Below are positions 34,519 to 44,149 of a stretch of DNA of 64,000 bases, in pieces. Source of the stretch: Georgenia wutianyii (GTDB lineage Bacteria > Actinomycetota > Actinomycetes > Actinomycetales > Actinomycetaceae); assembly GCF_006349365.1 (NCBI RefSeq), contig NZ_CP040899.1, forward strand, positions 1,984,001 to 2,048,000. The letters run 5' to 3'. Positions within the stretch are counted from its first letter, which is position 1, and each line of letters opens with the position of its first letter. The notes under the pieces were generated by a model that worked only from the letters and a program-made list of their open reading frames with translations, ran no database searches and had not been told where the DNA came from. The position numbers and the translations under genes were made by a program.

Positions 34519-35943
34519 ATGTTCAAGAACGCCGAGGAGGCCATCGCCTTCACTCGCGAGGAGGACGTCAAGTTCGTCGACGTCCGCTTCTGCGACCTGC
34601 CGGGTGTCATGCAGCACTTCAACATCCCGGTCGCGGCCTTCACCGAGGACGCCTTCACCGACGGCCTGATGTTCGACGGATCCTCCATCCGAGGCTTCCA
34701 GGCCATCCACGAGTCGGACATGAAGCTGATCCCGGACGTCACGAGCGCGTTCGTCGACCCGTTCCGCAAGGAGAAGACGCTCGTCGTCAACTTCTCCATC
34801 GTCGACCCCTTCACCGACGAGGCCTACTCCCGCGACCCGCGCAACATCGCCGCCAAGGCGGAGGCGTACCTGCGCAGCACCGGCATCGCCGACACGGTGT
34901 ACTTCGGCGCCGAGGCCGAGTTCTACATCTTCGACGACGTCCGCTTCGCGACGAACCAGCACTCGAGCTTCTACCACATCAACTCCAACGAGGCCGCGTG
35001 GAACACCGGCCGCGAGGAGGAGGGCGGGAACCTCGGGTACAAGACCCGCTACAAGGGCGGTTACTTCCCCGTCTCCCCCAACGACCAGATGGCCGACCTG
35101 CGCGACTCCATGGTCACCCTGCTGCAGCAGGTGGGCCTCGAGGTCGAGCGCGCCCACCACGAGGTCGGCACCGCGGGTCAGCAGGAGATCAACTACCGCT
35201 TCGACACGCTGCGCGCCGCCGCGGACGACGTCATGAAGTTCAAGTACGTCATCAAGAACGCGGCGTGGGAGGCCGGCAAGACGGCGACCTTCATGCCCAA
35301 GCCGATCTTCGGTGACAACGGCTCGGGCATGCACTCCCACCAGAGCCTGTGGAAGGACGGCAAGCCGCTGTTCTTCGACGAGCGCGGCTACGGCGGGCTG
35401 TCGGACCTGGCCCGCTGGTACATCGGCGGTCTGCTCAAGCACGCGCCGGCGCTGCTCGCGTTCACCAACCCGTCGGTCAACTCCTTCCACCGCCTCGTGC
35501 CGGGCTTCGAGGCGCCGGTCAACCTCGTGTACTCGGCGCGCAACCGCTCCGCGTGCATCCGCATCCCCGTGACGGGCACCTCGCCCAAGGCCAAGCGCAT
35601 CGAGTTCCGCGTGCCGGACCCGTCCGCGAACCCCTACCTCGCGTTCTCCGCGATGCTCATGGCCGGCATCGACGGCATCCGCAACCGCATCGAGCCGCCG
35701 GAGCCGATCGACAAGGACCTCTACGAGCTGCCGCCGGAGGAGCACGCCCAGATCGAGCAGGTGCCGGACTCCCTCCAGGGTGCGCTCCTCGCCCTCGAGG
35801 CCGACCACGACTTCCTCACCGAGGGCGACGTGTTCACCCCGGACCTCATCTCGACGTGGATCGAGTACAAGCGCAGCCAGGAGATCGACCCGCTGCGCCT
35901 GCGTCCCCACCCGCACGAGTTCGAGCTCTACTTCGACATCTGA
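34519..35943 (+). CDS. glnA: Glutamine synthetase type I (adenylylation-controlled)
   Basis: Main ammonium-assimilating enzyme: glutamate, ammonia and ATP to glutamine, 474 aa, dodecameric. N-terminal [10 protein letters not shown], the metal-binding [26 protein letters not shown] with the ATP/His motif, the glutamate loop and [20 protein letters not shown] are all present. The adenylylation Tyr lies in [10 protein letters not shown] near residue 402, so this is the beta type controlled by GlnE, whose gene lies 2 kb away. The ribosome site AGAGGAG precedes ATG 34519. The upstream GlnR box points to induction under nitrogen limitation. Confidence 0.97.
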   Translation: MFKNAEEAIAFTREEDVKFVDVRFCDLPGVMQHFNIPVAAFTEDAFTDGLMFDGSSIRGFQAIHESDMKLIPDVTSAFVDPFRKEKTLVVNFSIVDPFTDEAYSRDPRNIAAKAEAYLRSTGIADTVYFGAEAEFYIFDDVRFATNQHSSFYHINSNEAAWNTGREEEGGNLGYKTRYKGGYFPVSPNDQMADLRDSMVTLLQQVGLEVERAHHEVGTAGQQEINYRFDTLRAAADDVMKFKYVIKNAAWEAGKTATFMPKPIFGDNGSGMHSHQSLWKDGKPLFFDERGYGGLSDLARWYIGGLLKHAPALLAFTNPSVNSFHRLVPGFEAPVNLVYSARNRSACIRIPVTGTSPKAKRIEFRVPDPSANPYLAFSAMLMAGIDGIRNRIEPPEPIDKDLYELPPEEHAQIEQVPDSLQGALLALEADHDFLTEGDVFTPDLISTWIEYKRSQEIDPLRLRPHPHEFELYFDI

Positions 35944-35952
35944 TCGGGCCTT

Positions 35953-35987
35953 ACAGCCCCCGGCGCGTCCGTCGCGCCGGGGGCTGT
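35953..35987. terminator. Terminator after glnA
   Basis: Perfect 15-bp stem (35953-35967 with 35973-35987), 5-nt loop, 9 bp after the glnA stop and 1 bp before the convergent stop. Confidence 0.85.
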
Positions 35988-35988
35988 G

Positions 35989-36507
35989 TCATGCCCGGGC
36001 GGTGCTCACCCGTGGGGGCAGGTGGTGGAGGACGACGTCGCGGACCTCACCGCCGTCCAGCGTGAGCGTCATGCAGGTGCAGAACGGCTGGCGGCGCCGG
36101 TCGGTCGGGGAGCCGGGGTTGAGCAGGCGCAGGCCGCCGGCCGTCGTGTCCCACGGGATGTGGCTGTGCCCGAAGACGAGCAGGTCGGTGTCCGGGAAGG
36201 CGGCGCGCATCCGCTCCTCGCGGCCGCGGGCCTGGCCGGTCTCGTGGACGACGGCGATGCGTACGCCCGCGAGCTCGGCCCGTGCCACCTCGGGGAGACG
36301 ACGGCGCAGCTCGGCTCCGTCGTTGTTGCCCCAGCAGGCCAGCACGGCGGCGGCGCGCTCCTCGAGCTCGTCGAGCAGCTCGGGGACCACCCAGTCCCCG
36401 GCGTGGACGACGAGGTCCGCGGCGTCGACCTCCTGCCACACCTGCGTTGGCAGCTCACGGGCCCGTTTCGGGACGTGGGTGTCAGCGAGGAGGAGGACGC
36501 GCATCAT
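35989..36507 (-). CDS. YfcE/MJ0936-type metallophosphoesterase
   Basis: A 172-residue dimetal phosphodiesterase fold. Motifs in order are LLADTHVPKR (D-x-H), VVHAGDWV (GD), CWGNNDG (GN(D/H)), AVVHE, and FGHSHIPW (GHxH) near residue 117. Length and order fit the YfcE family, whose physiological substrate is not known. The GNAT gene ends 6 bp upstream of its start, so both are probably one transcript. Confidence 0.88.
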   Translation of the reverse strand: MMRVLLLADTHVPKRARELPTQVWQEVDAADLVVHAGDWVVPELLDELEERAAAVLACWGNNDGAELRRRLPEVARAELAGVRIAVVHETGQARGREERMRAAFPDTDLLVFGHSHIPWDTTAGGLRLLNPGSPTDRRRQPFCTCMTLTLDGGEVRDVVLHHLPPRVSTARA

Positions 36508-36513
36508 TCGCGG

Positions 36514-37113
36514 CTACGCCTGCGTCGCCCCGGCGCGCCACTCCTCGGCGAGGAGCGCGTAGACGAAGGAGTCGAGCCAGCGACCGTCACGGTGGAGGGA
36601 GTCGCGGACGGCGTGCGTCTCGCGGCGCATGCCGAGGCGCTCCATGAGGCGCCAGGACGACTCGTTGTCCGCGAAGCAGTTCGCCACCACCCGGCGCAAC
36701 CCGTGGTCCTCGAAGGCCACGCGCAGCAGCTCGCGGACGGCCTCCGTGGCGTAGCCCCGCCCGGTGTGGGCGGGGTCGAGCGCCCAGCCGACCTCTCCCT
36801 GCGTCCCGACCGCCCGGTCCTCGACCTCCGTCTGCCCCCAGCCGTCCTCACGGCGGAGCATGAGGTCCCCGATGACCGGCGCCTGGGGACCGTGGCCGAG
36901 CTGGATGACCGCGGTGAACGCCACCCGTGCCGGGTCGCCGAAGTGCGCGCGGTACTCCTCGAGGGGCCCGGGGCGGCTGGTGATCCACTCGTTGACCTCG
37001 TCGAGCCGGCGGTAGGCCCAGACCGCGTCGGCGTCCTCGGGGGTCGCAGGGCGCAGGGTGAGCCGCTCGGTGCGCACCGGGCGCAGCAGCGCCGGGGCGG
37101 TCTCGACGTTCAT
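36514..37113 (-). CDS. GNAT-family N-acetyltransferase
   Basis: A 199-residue acetyltransferase of the RimJ/RimL type. It begins with the usual VRTERLTLRPATPEDADAVW, then has a WALDPAHTGRGYATEAVREL acetyl-CoA-binding segment (the Q/RxxGxG/A loop as TGRGYA) and NESSWRLMERLGMRRE, which is the conserved Asn-Ser-Leu-Glu-Gly area. Acceptor is unknown. ATG 37113 fits the alignment; an open extension to 37170 lacks homology. Confidence 0.88.
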   Translation of the reverse strand: MNVETAPALLRPVRTERLTLRPATPEDADAVWAYRRLDEVNEWITSRPGPLEEYRAHFGDPARVAFTAVIQLGHGPQAPVIGDLMLRREDGWGQTEVEDRAVGTQGEVGWALDPAHTGRGYATEAVRELLRVAFEDHGLRRVVANCFADNESSWRLMERLGMRRETHAVRDSLHRDGRWLDSFVYALLAEEWRAGATQA

Positions 37114-37210
37114 GCCACCATCCTGCTGGCGCGTGGCGGCCGGCGCTCCCCTATTTCCCGGGCCGCGCACGCGATCTGGCCCGTGTCACGGCAGGCGACG
37201 GGGACGGGCC

Positions 37211-37882
37211 TCACCGCCCGACCGCGTGCGGCGCCGGCTCGGCGGCCGGTCCGTCGTGCGCCGTGTCCTCGACCCGCTCACCGCCGAGCGGCTCGCCCTC
37301 CCACAGGTGGGCCCACCAGCCCTCGCGCGGACTCCCCTCGAGGACGACGACGCCGGTGTTGCTCAGCGGGTTGTACGCCGCGTGCTCCGCGGTGACATTC
37401 TCCGCGCGCACCGCCGTCCAGGACCGGATGACCGCCCCGTGGCTGAACATCACCACCGTGCCGACACCCTCGGCGTGGGCCTCGGCGACGACGTCGTCGT
37501 AGCGCTGCCACACCTCGTGGCCGCTCTCGCCACCCGGCAGGCGCCGGTCGGGGTCCTGCGCCCAGCCGAAGATCGTGCCGACGTAGGCACGGACCGCCTC
37601 ATCGTCCCCGCGCATCTCCAGGTCACCCGCGCTGATCTCGCGGATCCCGTCGCGCACCCGCAGCTCCAGACCACGCTCGGCGAGCAGCGGCTCGGCCGTC
37701 TGCTGGGTGCGCACGAGCGTCGAGGCGTAGACGGCATCGATGCGCTCGTCGGCCAGGGTGCGCGCGACGGCCGCGGCCTGCTCGCGTCCGAGCTCGGTGA
37801 GGTGCGCGCCGGGCTCGCCCGTGTCGAGCAGGCCCCCGACGTTCGAGCTGGTCTGTCCGTGACGGATGAGGATGAGTCGCAT
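37211..37882 (-). CDS. Histidine phosphatase (phosphoglycerate mutase-like)
   Basis: A 223-residue enzyme of the His-phosphatase superfamily. The phosphate-accepting His is in LILIRHGQTSSN (about residue 8), with the second catalytic His in VVMFSHGAVIRSW. It resembles broad phosphatases more than glycolytic phosphoglycerate mutase, because the insertion regions of the latter are missing. The start ATG 37882 fits the strand-one motif. The 18-bp repeat array lies just upstream of it, between this gene and glnE. Confidence 0.9.
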   Translation of the reverse strand: MRLILIRHGQTSSNVGGLLDTGEPGAHLTELGREQAAAVARTLADERIDAVYASTLVRTQQTAEPLLAERGLELRVRDGIREISAGDLEMRGDDEAVRAYVGTIFGWAQDPDRRLPGGESGHEVWQRYDDVVAEAHAEGVGTVVMFSHGAVIRSWTAVRAENVTAEHAAYNPLSNTGVVVLEGSPREGWWAHLWEGEPLGGERVEDTAHDGPAAEPAPHAVGR

Positions 37883-37934
37883 CGGTCCATCATCGCCCAC
37901 GGGTGTGACGCCGTGCTCTCGCGGCCCAGCGCGG

Positions 37935-38086
37935 CTCCGTGCGGAAGTCGGCTCTCGCGCGCAAGTCGGCTCTCGCGCGCAAGTCGGCTCTCGCGCGCAA
38001 GTCGGCTCTCGCGCGCAAGTCGGCTCTCGCGCGGAAGTCGGCTCTCGCGCGGAAGTCGGCTGTCGGGCGGAAGTCGGCTCTCGCGG
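37935..38086. repeat. 18-bp tandem repeat array, locus 2 (8 units plus a partial ninth)
   Basis: Direct 18-bp units start at 37935 (first one degenerate), 37953, 37971, 37989, 38007, 38025, 38043 and 38061, with a partial unit to 38086. Units at 37953-38024 are identical (TCTCGCGCGCAAGTCGGC). It is the same repeat as at 7781-7932, in the same orientation, and like it lies just past the stop of a minus-strand gene (glnE). No spacers, no start codon for a peptide. Confidence 0.95.
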
Positions 38087-38105
38087 GGGGCTTGCGGGGG
38101 GATGG

Positions 38106-41100
38106 CTACTCGAAGAAGACGTGCTCGACGACGGCGCGGGCGCGGCGGGTGGTGCGGAGGTAGTCCTCCTCGAGATCGGCGCCGGCGCCCGGGCGATAAC
38201 CGAGCAGCCGGGCGACGGCGGAGAGCTGGGTGGGGTCGTGCGGCAGGACGTCGACCTTGGCGCCGGTCACCCGCCCGGTGACGAGCGCGATCGCGGCCCG
38301 CACCCGGCTCGCCAGCGTCCATGCCGCCCCGAGCTGCTGGGCGTCGCGCCCGGAGAGCAGGTCGGCGTCCCGGGCGGCACGCAGCGCCTCGAGCGTCCCG
38401 GTCACCCGCAGCTCGGGCACCCGCCCGGCGTGCTGGAGCTGGAGGAGCTGGGCGGTCCACTCGACGTCGGACAGTCCCCCGCGGCCGAGCTTGAGCTGCC
38501 GGTTCACCGGCACGCCGCGCGGCATCCGCTCGGACTCCACGCGCGCCTTGACCCGGCGCAGCTCGCGCAGCTCGGCATCGCCCAGCCCGTCAGCCGGGTA
38601 GCGCAGCGGGTCGACGAGGTCGGTGAAGCGGGCGAGCAGGCCGTCGTCACCGGCCGCCGGGCGGGCACGCAGCAGCGCCTGGCGCTCCCACGGCTCGGCC
38701 CACCGCTCGTAGTACTGGGCGTAGGAGGCGATCGACCGCACGATCGGCCCGTTGCGCCCCTCGGGGCGCAGGGCGGAGTCCACCGGCAGCGCGGGCTCGG
38801 GACCGGGGTCGCCGAGGAGTGCGCGCACGTGCCCCGCGACGGCCACGGCGAAGGCCTGCGCGTCACCGTCCCCGACGCCGTCGAGCGGCTCGTGGACGAA
38901 CAGGACGTCGGCGTCCGAGCCGTACCCCATCTCGCGGCCGCCGAGGCGGCCCATGGCGAGGATCGCGAACCGCACCAGGGGCTCGTCGAGCGAGCGCTCG
39001 GCGCACGTGTGACGCAGCGCGACGTCCAGCGCCGTCGTCAGCGCCTGGTCGGCGGCGACGGTGAGGATCGTGTGGTCCCGGTCCCCGATGACGGCGTCGA
39101 GGACATCACCGATGCCCGCGCGCAGCAGCTCGCGGCGGCGCAGGTAGCGCACGGCGCGCACCGCCTCGGCGGGGTCGCGGCGTCGTGCGACGAGGGCGCG
39201 GGCCTCCCGGGCGAGCTGCTCCGGGGCGAGCGGGGTGAGCGCCTCGTCCTCCCCCAGCCACGCCGCCGCCTCGGGCAGCGCCTCGAGCCCCTCGGCGACG
39301 TACCGGCTCGTCGCGAGCAGGTAGCTCAGCCGCGGCGCGGCGACCCCGGAGTCGCGCAGCATCTGCAGGTACCAGTGGGTGGAGCCGAGCCGTTCGGAGA
39401 CCTTGCGGAAGGCGAGCAGGCCGGCGTCGGGGTCGGCGCCACGGGCGAACAGGCCGAGCATCGCGGGCAGGATCTGGCGCTGGATCGCCGCCGTCCGCGA
39501 GACGCCGGCGGTGAGCGCGTCGAGGTGGCGCACGGCGCCGGCCGGGTCGCGGTAGCCGATCGCGGCGAGCCGCTCGCGCACGGCTTCGGGCCGCAGCCGG
39601 GCGTCCTCGTCGCTGAGCCGGGCGATGAGCGGCAGCATCGGCCGGTAGAAGATGTCCTCGTGGAGGGCGCGCACCTCCCGTCGCACGGCCCGCACCCGCT
39701 GCTCGAGGGTCTCCGCGCTGCGCAGACCGCGCTCGGGCAGCGCGCGGGCGAGCCGCCGCAGGTCCGCCTCGCCGCTGGGGATGACGTGGGTGCGGCGCAG
39801 CCGGTGGAGCTGCATGCGGTGCTCGAGGACCCGCAGGAACCGGTAGCACTCGTCGAGGCGCTCGGCCGGGTCGCGGCCGATGTAGCCGGTGGCGGCGAGC
39901 CGGTCGATGGCCTCGAGCGTGCCGGCCACCCGGATCGACTCCTCGGTACGGCCGTGGACCAGCTGGAGGAGCTGGACGGTGAACTCCACGTCGCGCAGGC
40001 CCCCACGACCGAGCTTGAGCTGGCGCTCGGACTCGGCGGGCGGGATCGCGTCCTCGACCCGCCGGCGCATCGCCTGGGAGTCCTCGACGAAGTTCTCCCG
40101 CTCGACGGCGGACCACACGAAGGGTGAGACGGCCGCGACGTACTCCGCGCCCAGCGCGGCGTCCCCGGCGACGGGCCGCGCCTTGAGCAACGCCTGGAAC
40201 TCCCACGTCTTGGCCCACCGCTCGTAGTACGCGACGTGGGAGGCGACGGTGCGCACGAGCGGGCCGTCCTTGCCCTCCGGGCGCAGGTTCGCGTCCAGCG
40301 GCCACAGCGGCGGCTCGGTGCCGACGGCGCCGCACACGTTGCGCGCGACGGCGGCGGCGAGGCGGGTGGCGACCTCGATCGCCTCCTCCTCCGCCACCCC
40401 CTCGGCGGGCGCGCCGACGTGGATGACGTCGACGTCGGAGATGTAGTTGAGCTCCCGGCCGCCGGTCTTGCCCATGCCGATGACGGCGAGGCGGGCGCCG
40501 CGGCCGTGGTCGGGCAGGTCGGCGCGGGCGACGGCGAGGGCGGCGTCGAGCGCACCGGCGGCGAGGTCGGAGAGCGCGGCGGCCACGAGCGGGAAGGCCT
40601 CGTAGGCGTCGGCGCTGGTGAGGTCCGCGGCGGCCACCGCGAGCAGCCGACGGCGGTAGCAGCGGCGCAGGGCCTCGACGCCCTCGACGCCGCTCAGCGT
40701 GGCGACCGGCATCGGGTCGGCGGGGTCGGCGCCGACCGCCGTCAGCGCCCGCTCGCGCTCGTCCTCGGGGGTGAGGTCGAGGATGCCCTCGACGTTCTCG
40801 TCCACGAGCAGCGCGACGTCCTGCGGCCGGGCGACGAGCATGTCGCCGAGCGCGCTCGAGGCGCCGAGCACGGCGAGCAGGCGGCGGCGGTGGGCGGTGT
40901 CACCGGCGAGGAGGTCGACGAGGGCGGACCCGGGCTGTGCAGGATCCGGCTCTCGGCGGGAGGGGGGCGCGGTGCCGGGGGGTGGGGTTCCGGCGGCCGG
41001 GGAGGGCGGCTGGGAGCCGGAAGGAGGGCCGGCGGCCTCGACGAGGCGCAGGAGCGTGAGAAGGGCGAGGTCCGGGTCGGCGACCTCGCCGAGCGCGGCG

Positions 41101-41231
41101 GGCAACGGCGCGCCCGCCCCCTCGGCGCGCGCGACGACCTCGGCCAGCACCGGGTCGGTGAGCAGCCGCTCCGCGCGCCGGGCGTCGGTGAACCCGAGGC
41201 GGATGAGCTCCTGCGTGGGGGTCGCGCGCAC
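38106..41231 (-). CDS. glnE: Bifunctional glutamine synthetase adenylyltransferase / adenylyl-removing enzyme
   Basis: Controls GlnA by adding or removing AMP on its Tyr, 1041 aa, full length. Two nucleotidyltransferase domains: the N-terminal (removing) with LNYISDVDVIHVG near residue 264 and the C-terminal (adding) with MGYGSDADVLFVHEPLD near residue 770, both with the Gly and two Asp. A Pro/Ser-rich stretch of about 40 residues near 70-110 is an extra linker. GTG 41231 starts 7 bp after the glnA2 stop, so the two form an operon. No PII (glnB) gene is nearby. Confidence 0.95.
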   Translation of the reverse strand: MRATPTQELIRLGFTDARRAERLLTDPVLAEVVARAEGAGAPLPAALGEVADPDLALLTLLRLVEAAGPPSGSQPPSPAAGTPPPGTAPPSRREPDPAQPGSALVDLLAGDTAHRRRLLAVLGASSALGDMLVARPQDVALLVDENVEGILDLTPEDERERALTAVGADPADPMPVATLSGVEGVEALRRCYRRRLLAVAAADLTSADAYEAFPLVAAALSDLAAGALDAALAVARADLPDHGRGARLAVIGMGKTGGRELNYISDVDVIHVGAPAEGVAEEEAIEVATRLAAAVARNVCGAVGTEPPLWPLDANLRPEGKDGPLVRTVASHVAYYERWAKTWEFQALLKARPVAGDAALGAEYVAAVSPFVWSAVERENFVEDSQAMRRRVEDAIPPAESERQLKLGRGGLRDVEFTVQLLQLVHGRTEESIRVAGTLEAIDRLAATGYIGRDPAERLDECYRFLRVLEHRMQLHRLRRTHVIPSGEADLRRLARALPERGLRSAETLEQRVRAVRREVRALHEDIFYRPMLPLIARLSDEDARLRPEAVRERLAAIGYRDPAGAVRHLDALTAGVSRTAAIQRQILPAMLGLFARGADPDAGLLAFRKVSERLGSTHWYLQMLRDSGVAAPRLSYLLATSRYVAEGLEALPEAAAWLGEDEALTPLAPEQLAREARALVARRRDPAEAVRAVRYLRRRELLRAGIGDVLDAVIGDRDHTILTVAADQALTTALDVALRHTCAERSLDEPLVRFAILAMGRLGGREMGYGSDADVLFVHEPLDGVGDGDAQAFAVAVAGHVRALLGDPGPEPALPVDSALRPEGRNGPIVRSIASYAQYYERWAEPWERQALLRARPAAGDDGLLARFTDLVDPLRYPADGLGDAELRELRRVKARVESERMPRGVPVNRQLKLGRGGLSDVEWTAQLLQLQHAGRVPELRVTGTLEALRAARDADLLSGRDAQQLGAAWTLASRVRAAIALVTGRVTGAKVDVLPHDPTQLSAVARLLGYRPGAGADLEEDYLRTTRRARAVVEHVFFE

Positions 41232-41238
41232 GGACGCC

Positions 41239-42576
41239 TCAGATGCCGGGTAGCAGGCTACGCAGCTCGAAGGGGGTCACCTGGGAGCGGTACGCCGTCC
41301 ACTCCTGGATCTTGTTGCGCACGAAGAACTCGAAGACGTCCTCGCCGAGGGTCTCGGCGACGAGCTCGGAGGACTCCATGACCTCGACGGCCTGCTCGAG
41401 GCTGCCGGGCAGCGGCTTGATGCCCATCGCCTTGCGCTCGGAGTCCGACAGGGCCCACACGTTGTCCTCGGCGCCGTCGGGCAGGTCGTAGCCCTCCTCG
41501 ATGCCCTTGAGGCCGGCCGAGATGAGGACGGCGAAGGCGAGGTAGGGGTTGGCCGCGGAGTCGAGCGCGCGGTACTCGGCGCGGGTCGAGGGACCCTTGT
41601 CCGGCTTGTGGCGCGGGACGCGGACGAGCGCGGAGCGGTTGTTGTGGCCCCAGCACACGTAGCTCGGCGCCTCTCCCCCGCCCCACAGCCGCTTGTAGGA
41701 GTTGACGTACTGGTTGGTGACGGCCGTGATCTCCGCGGCGTGGTGGAGCAGGCCGGCGATGAAGGACCGCCCGGTGCTCGACAGCTGGTACTGCCCGGCG
41801 GGGTCGTAGAAGGCGTTGTGGTCGCCCTCGAAGAGGGAGAAGTGGGTGTGCATGCCCGAGCCGGGCGCCTCGATGAGCGGCTTGGGCATGAAGGTGGCCA
41901 TGATGCCCTGCTGGAGTGCGACCTCCTTGACCACGGTGCGGAAGGTCATGACGTTGTCCGCGGTGGACAGCGCGTCGGCGTAGCGCAGGTCGATCTCGTT
42001 CTGCCCCGGGCCGGCCTCGTGGTGGGAGTACTCCACCGAGATGCCCATGGACTCGAGCAGCGTGATCGTGTCGCGGCGGAAGTCGTGCGCGGTACCGCGC
42101 GCCACGTGGTCGAAGTACCCGGCGGTGTCGATCGGCACCAGCGGGTCGTCGGGGTTGCGCTGCTGCTCGAAGAGGTAGAACTCGATCTCGGGGTGGGTGT
42201 AGCAGGTGAAGCCGGCGTCCTTGGCCCGCTCGAGGGTGCGCTTGAGGACGTTGCGGGGGTCGGAGCGGGCGGGCTCGCCGTCCGGGGTGAGGATGTCGCA
42301 GAACATGCGGGCGACGCCGTTCTCCTCACCTCTCCACGGCAGGAGCTGGAAGGTCGCCGGGTCCGGCTTGGCCAGCATGTCGGCCTCGTAGACGCGGGTG
42401 AGGCCCTCGATGGAGCTGCCGTCGAAGCCGATGCCCTCGGAGAAGGCGGCCTCGATCTCGGCCGGCGCGATGGCCACGGACTTGAGCACACCGAGGACGT
42501 CGGTGAACCACAGCCGGATGAAGCGGATGTCCCGCTCCTCGATCGCCCGGAGCACGTACTCCTGCTGCCTGTCCAT
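41239..42576 (-). CDS. glnA2: Glutamine synthetase-like enzyme GlnA2
   Basis: Type I glutamine synthetase family, 445 aa. It has the same catalytic motifs as GlnA (GIGFDGSSIEGLTR, PEIEFYLFEQ, GSGMHTHFSLFEGD, NNRSALVRVPRHK), but it lacks the adenylylation site: the Tyr position aligned with KDLYELPP reads NVWALSDSER with Trp. Homologues in mycobacteria and Streptomyces (GlnA2) are reported not to be the main glutamine enzyme, and some act on polyamines. A single amino-acid start at ATG 42576 with GGAG upstream. Upstream lies an inverted repeat (CTCTCGG/CCGAGAG around 42644-42658) that could be an operator. Confidence 0.93.
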   Translation of the reverse strand: MDRQQEYVLRAIEERDIRFIRLWFTDVLGVLKSVAIAPAEIEAAFSEGIGFDGSSIEGLTRVYEADMLAKPDPATFQLLPWRGEENGVARMFCDILTPDGEPARSDPRNVLKRTLERAKDAGFTCYTHPEIEFYLFEQQRNPDDPLVPIDTAGYFDHVARGTAHDFRRDTITLLESMGISVEYSHHEAGPGQNEIDLRYADALSTADNVMTFRTVVKEVALQQGIMATFMPKPLIEAPGSGMHTHFSLFEGDHNAFYDPAGQYQLSSTGRSFIAGLLHHAAEITAVTNQYVNSYKRLWGGGEAPSYVCWGHNNRSALVRVPRHKPDKGPSTRAEYRALDSAANPYLAFAVLISAGLKGIEEGYDLPDGAEDNVWALSDSERKAMGIKPLPGSLEQAVEVMESSELVAETLGEDVFEFFVRNKIQEWTAYRSQVTPFELRSLLPGI

Positions 42577-42846
42577 CCCGGCTCCTCTCTCGCTGCCCGC
42601 TCGCTGCCCCGCGCGACCACAGCCCGCGTCGGCGCCTCACACTCTCTCGGGCCGAGAGTACAGTTCCCCGGCCCTCGCCCGTGCGCCCAGCCCGGGCGCC
42701 GAGAAGCCCCGGGCCTGCGCGGCACGCCTCGGCGGTATACGGCCGCGCCGCCGGCCCCGCTCACCGGCGCCGATACACGTCGACCGGGGGGCTACCCCCC
42801 GTCCGGCTCGGGGGGCAGCGGGCTCAACGCGCCCCGGCCCCGTCCC

Positions 42847-42852
42847 TAGTGT
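42847..42852 (+). promoter_or_regulatory. -10 hexamer TAGTGT, leaderless start at 42860
   Basis: TAGTGT ends 7 nt before GTG 42860, which fixes the sensor kinase start. Confidence 0.6.
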
Positions 42853-42859
42853 TGAGCCC

Positions 42860-44149
42860 GTGACCACAGCTCCTGCCCAACTGCCCACCGCGTGGCGCCG
42901 CTGGCGTGACGGGTGGCACCACGTCGTCTTCCTGGTGCTCAACCTGCTCACCGCCCTCGCCGCGCTCGTCGCCGCCATCCTCGTCCTCACCGGCGTACTC
43001 ACCCTGCCCGCGTTCGGCACGGGGATCCTCGTGCTCGTCCCGGGCATGGCGCTCGCCGGTCTCCTCGCCCGGGCCGAGCGGGCCCGTGTCGAGGCCTTCC
43101 TCGGGCAGCGGATCGTGCCGCCGTCCGCCCCCAGCGAGCCGGCCTGGCGCCACAGCCTCCTGCTCACCCGTCCCTACCGGCGCGCCGCCGGGTACGCGGG
43201 GGTCCACGTGCTGTGGGGCCTGCTGACCGGCGCGCTCGCGGTCGCGGTGCTCGGCACGCTCGTCGCCGGGGCCACGCTCCCCCTGTACTCCGGGCTGCTC
43301 GACGAGGACTCCCTCGTCCTCGGGTTGCTGCCCCTCGGCACGTGGGCGACGGCCGGCCTCGTGTGGCTGGTCTCCCTCGCCCTCCTCGCGCTGGCCCCGG
43401 TGCTCGCCCGCGGCGTGACGGCCGTGGACAGCGGTCTGGCCCGGACGCTGCTCGGTTCCGACCCGGAGGAGGAGATCGCCCACCTCGCCGAGCGTGTCGA
43501 CTCCCTCACCGAGTCGCGCGTCGCGACGGTCGACTCGGTCGAGGCCGAGCGCCGGCGCATCGAGCGCGACCTGCACGACGGCCCGCAGCAGCGGCTCGTC
43601 GCGATCGCCATGGACCTCGGCATGGCCCGCGACCGCTTCGCCTCCGACCCCGGCGCGGCCCAGGAGTTGCTCGACAAGGCGCACGCCGCCTCCAAGGACG
43701 CGATCGTCGAGATGCGTCAGGTGGCCCGCGGCATCGTCCCGCCGATCCTCGCCGACCGCGGCCTGGACGCCGCGGTCTCGGCGCTCGCCGCGCGCTCCCC
43801 CGTGCCGGTGACCGTCGAGGTCGGCGCGGACGTCGGCCGGGTGGAGCCCAGCCGTGAGGCCATCGCCTACTTCTGCGTCTCGGAGCTGCTCACCAACGTC
43901 GCCAAGCACGCCCGGGCCGGCCACGCCACCGTGCGGATCAGCCGGACGCCCGACGCGCGGCTCGTCCTCCTCGTCGAGGACGACGGCGTGGGCGGCGCCG
44001 ACCCGGCACGCGGCACCGGCCTGGCCGGGCTGCGCCAGCGGGTCCAGGCCGTCGACGGCCGCCTCGAGGTCACCTCCCCCGCCGGCGGCCCCACCAGCGC
44101 CGTCGTCACCCTGCCGCTGCCCGCCACCGTCCGCCGAGGAGACCAGTGA
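42860..44149 (+). CDS. Sensor histidine kinase (HisKA_3 type)
   Basis: A 429-residue membrane kinase. The first 200 residues hold about four membrane helices with little outside, a pattern seen in intramembrane-sensing kinases. The phospho-acceptor is the His in RRRIERDLHDGPQQRLVA near residue 238; the ATPase has N box LTNVAKHARAG near 345 and DDGVGG plus GTGLAGLRQRV. The His motif and LuxR-type partner show a NarL/LiaS-like system. The gene's stop is shared with the start of the regulator (TGATG). It is transcribed from a leaderless promoter. Confidence 0.93.
   Translation: MTTAPAQLPTAWRRWRDGWHHVVFLVLNLLTALAALVAAILVLTGVLTLPAFGTGILVLVPGMALAGLLARAERARVEAFLGQRIVPPSAPSEPAWRHSLLLTRPYRRAAGYAGVHVLWGLLTGALAVAVLGTLVAGATLPLYSGLLDEDSLVLGLLPLGTWATAGLVWLVSLALLALAPVLARGVTAVDSGLARTLLGSDPEEEIAHLAERVDSLTESRVATVDSVEAERRRIERDLHDGPQQRLVAIAMDLGMARDRFASDPGAAQELLDKAHAASKDAIVEMRQVARGIVPPILADRGLDAAVSALAARSPVPVTVEVGADVGRVEPSREAIAYFCVSELLTNVAKHARAGHATVRISRTPDARLVLLVEDDGVGGADPARGTGLAGLRQRVQAVDGRLEVTSPAGGPTSAVVTLPLPATVRRGDQ

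Noticed and set aside
37866..40127. Long repeat-containing protein over the second array
   Set aside because: It runs antisense through glnE and its only repeats are the DNA array.
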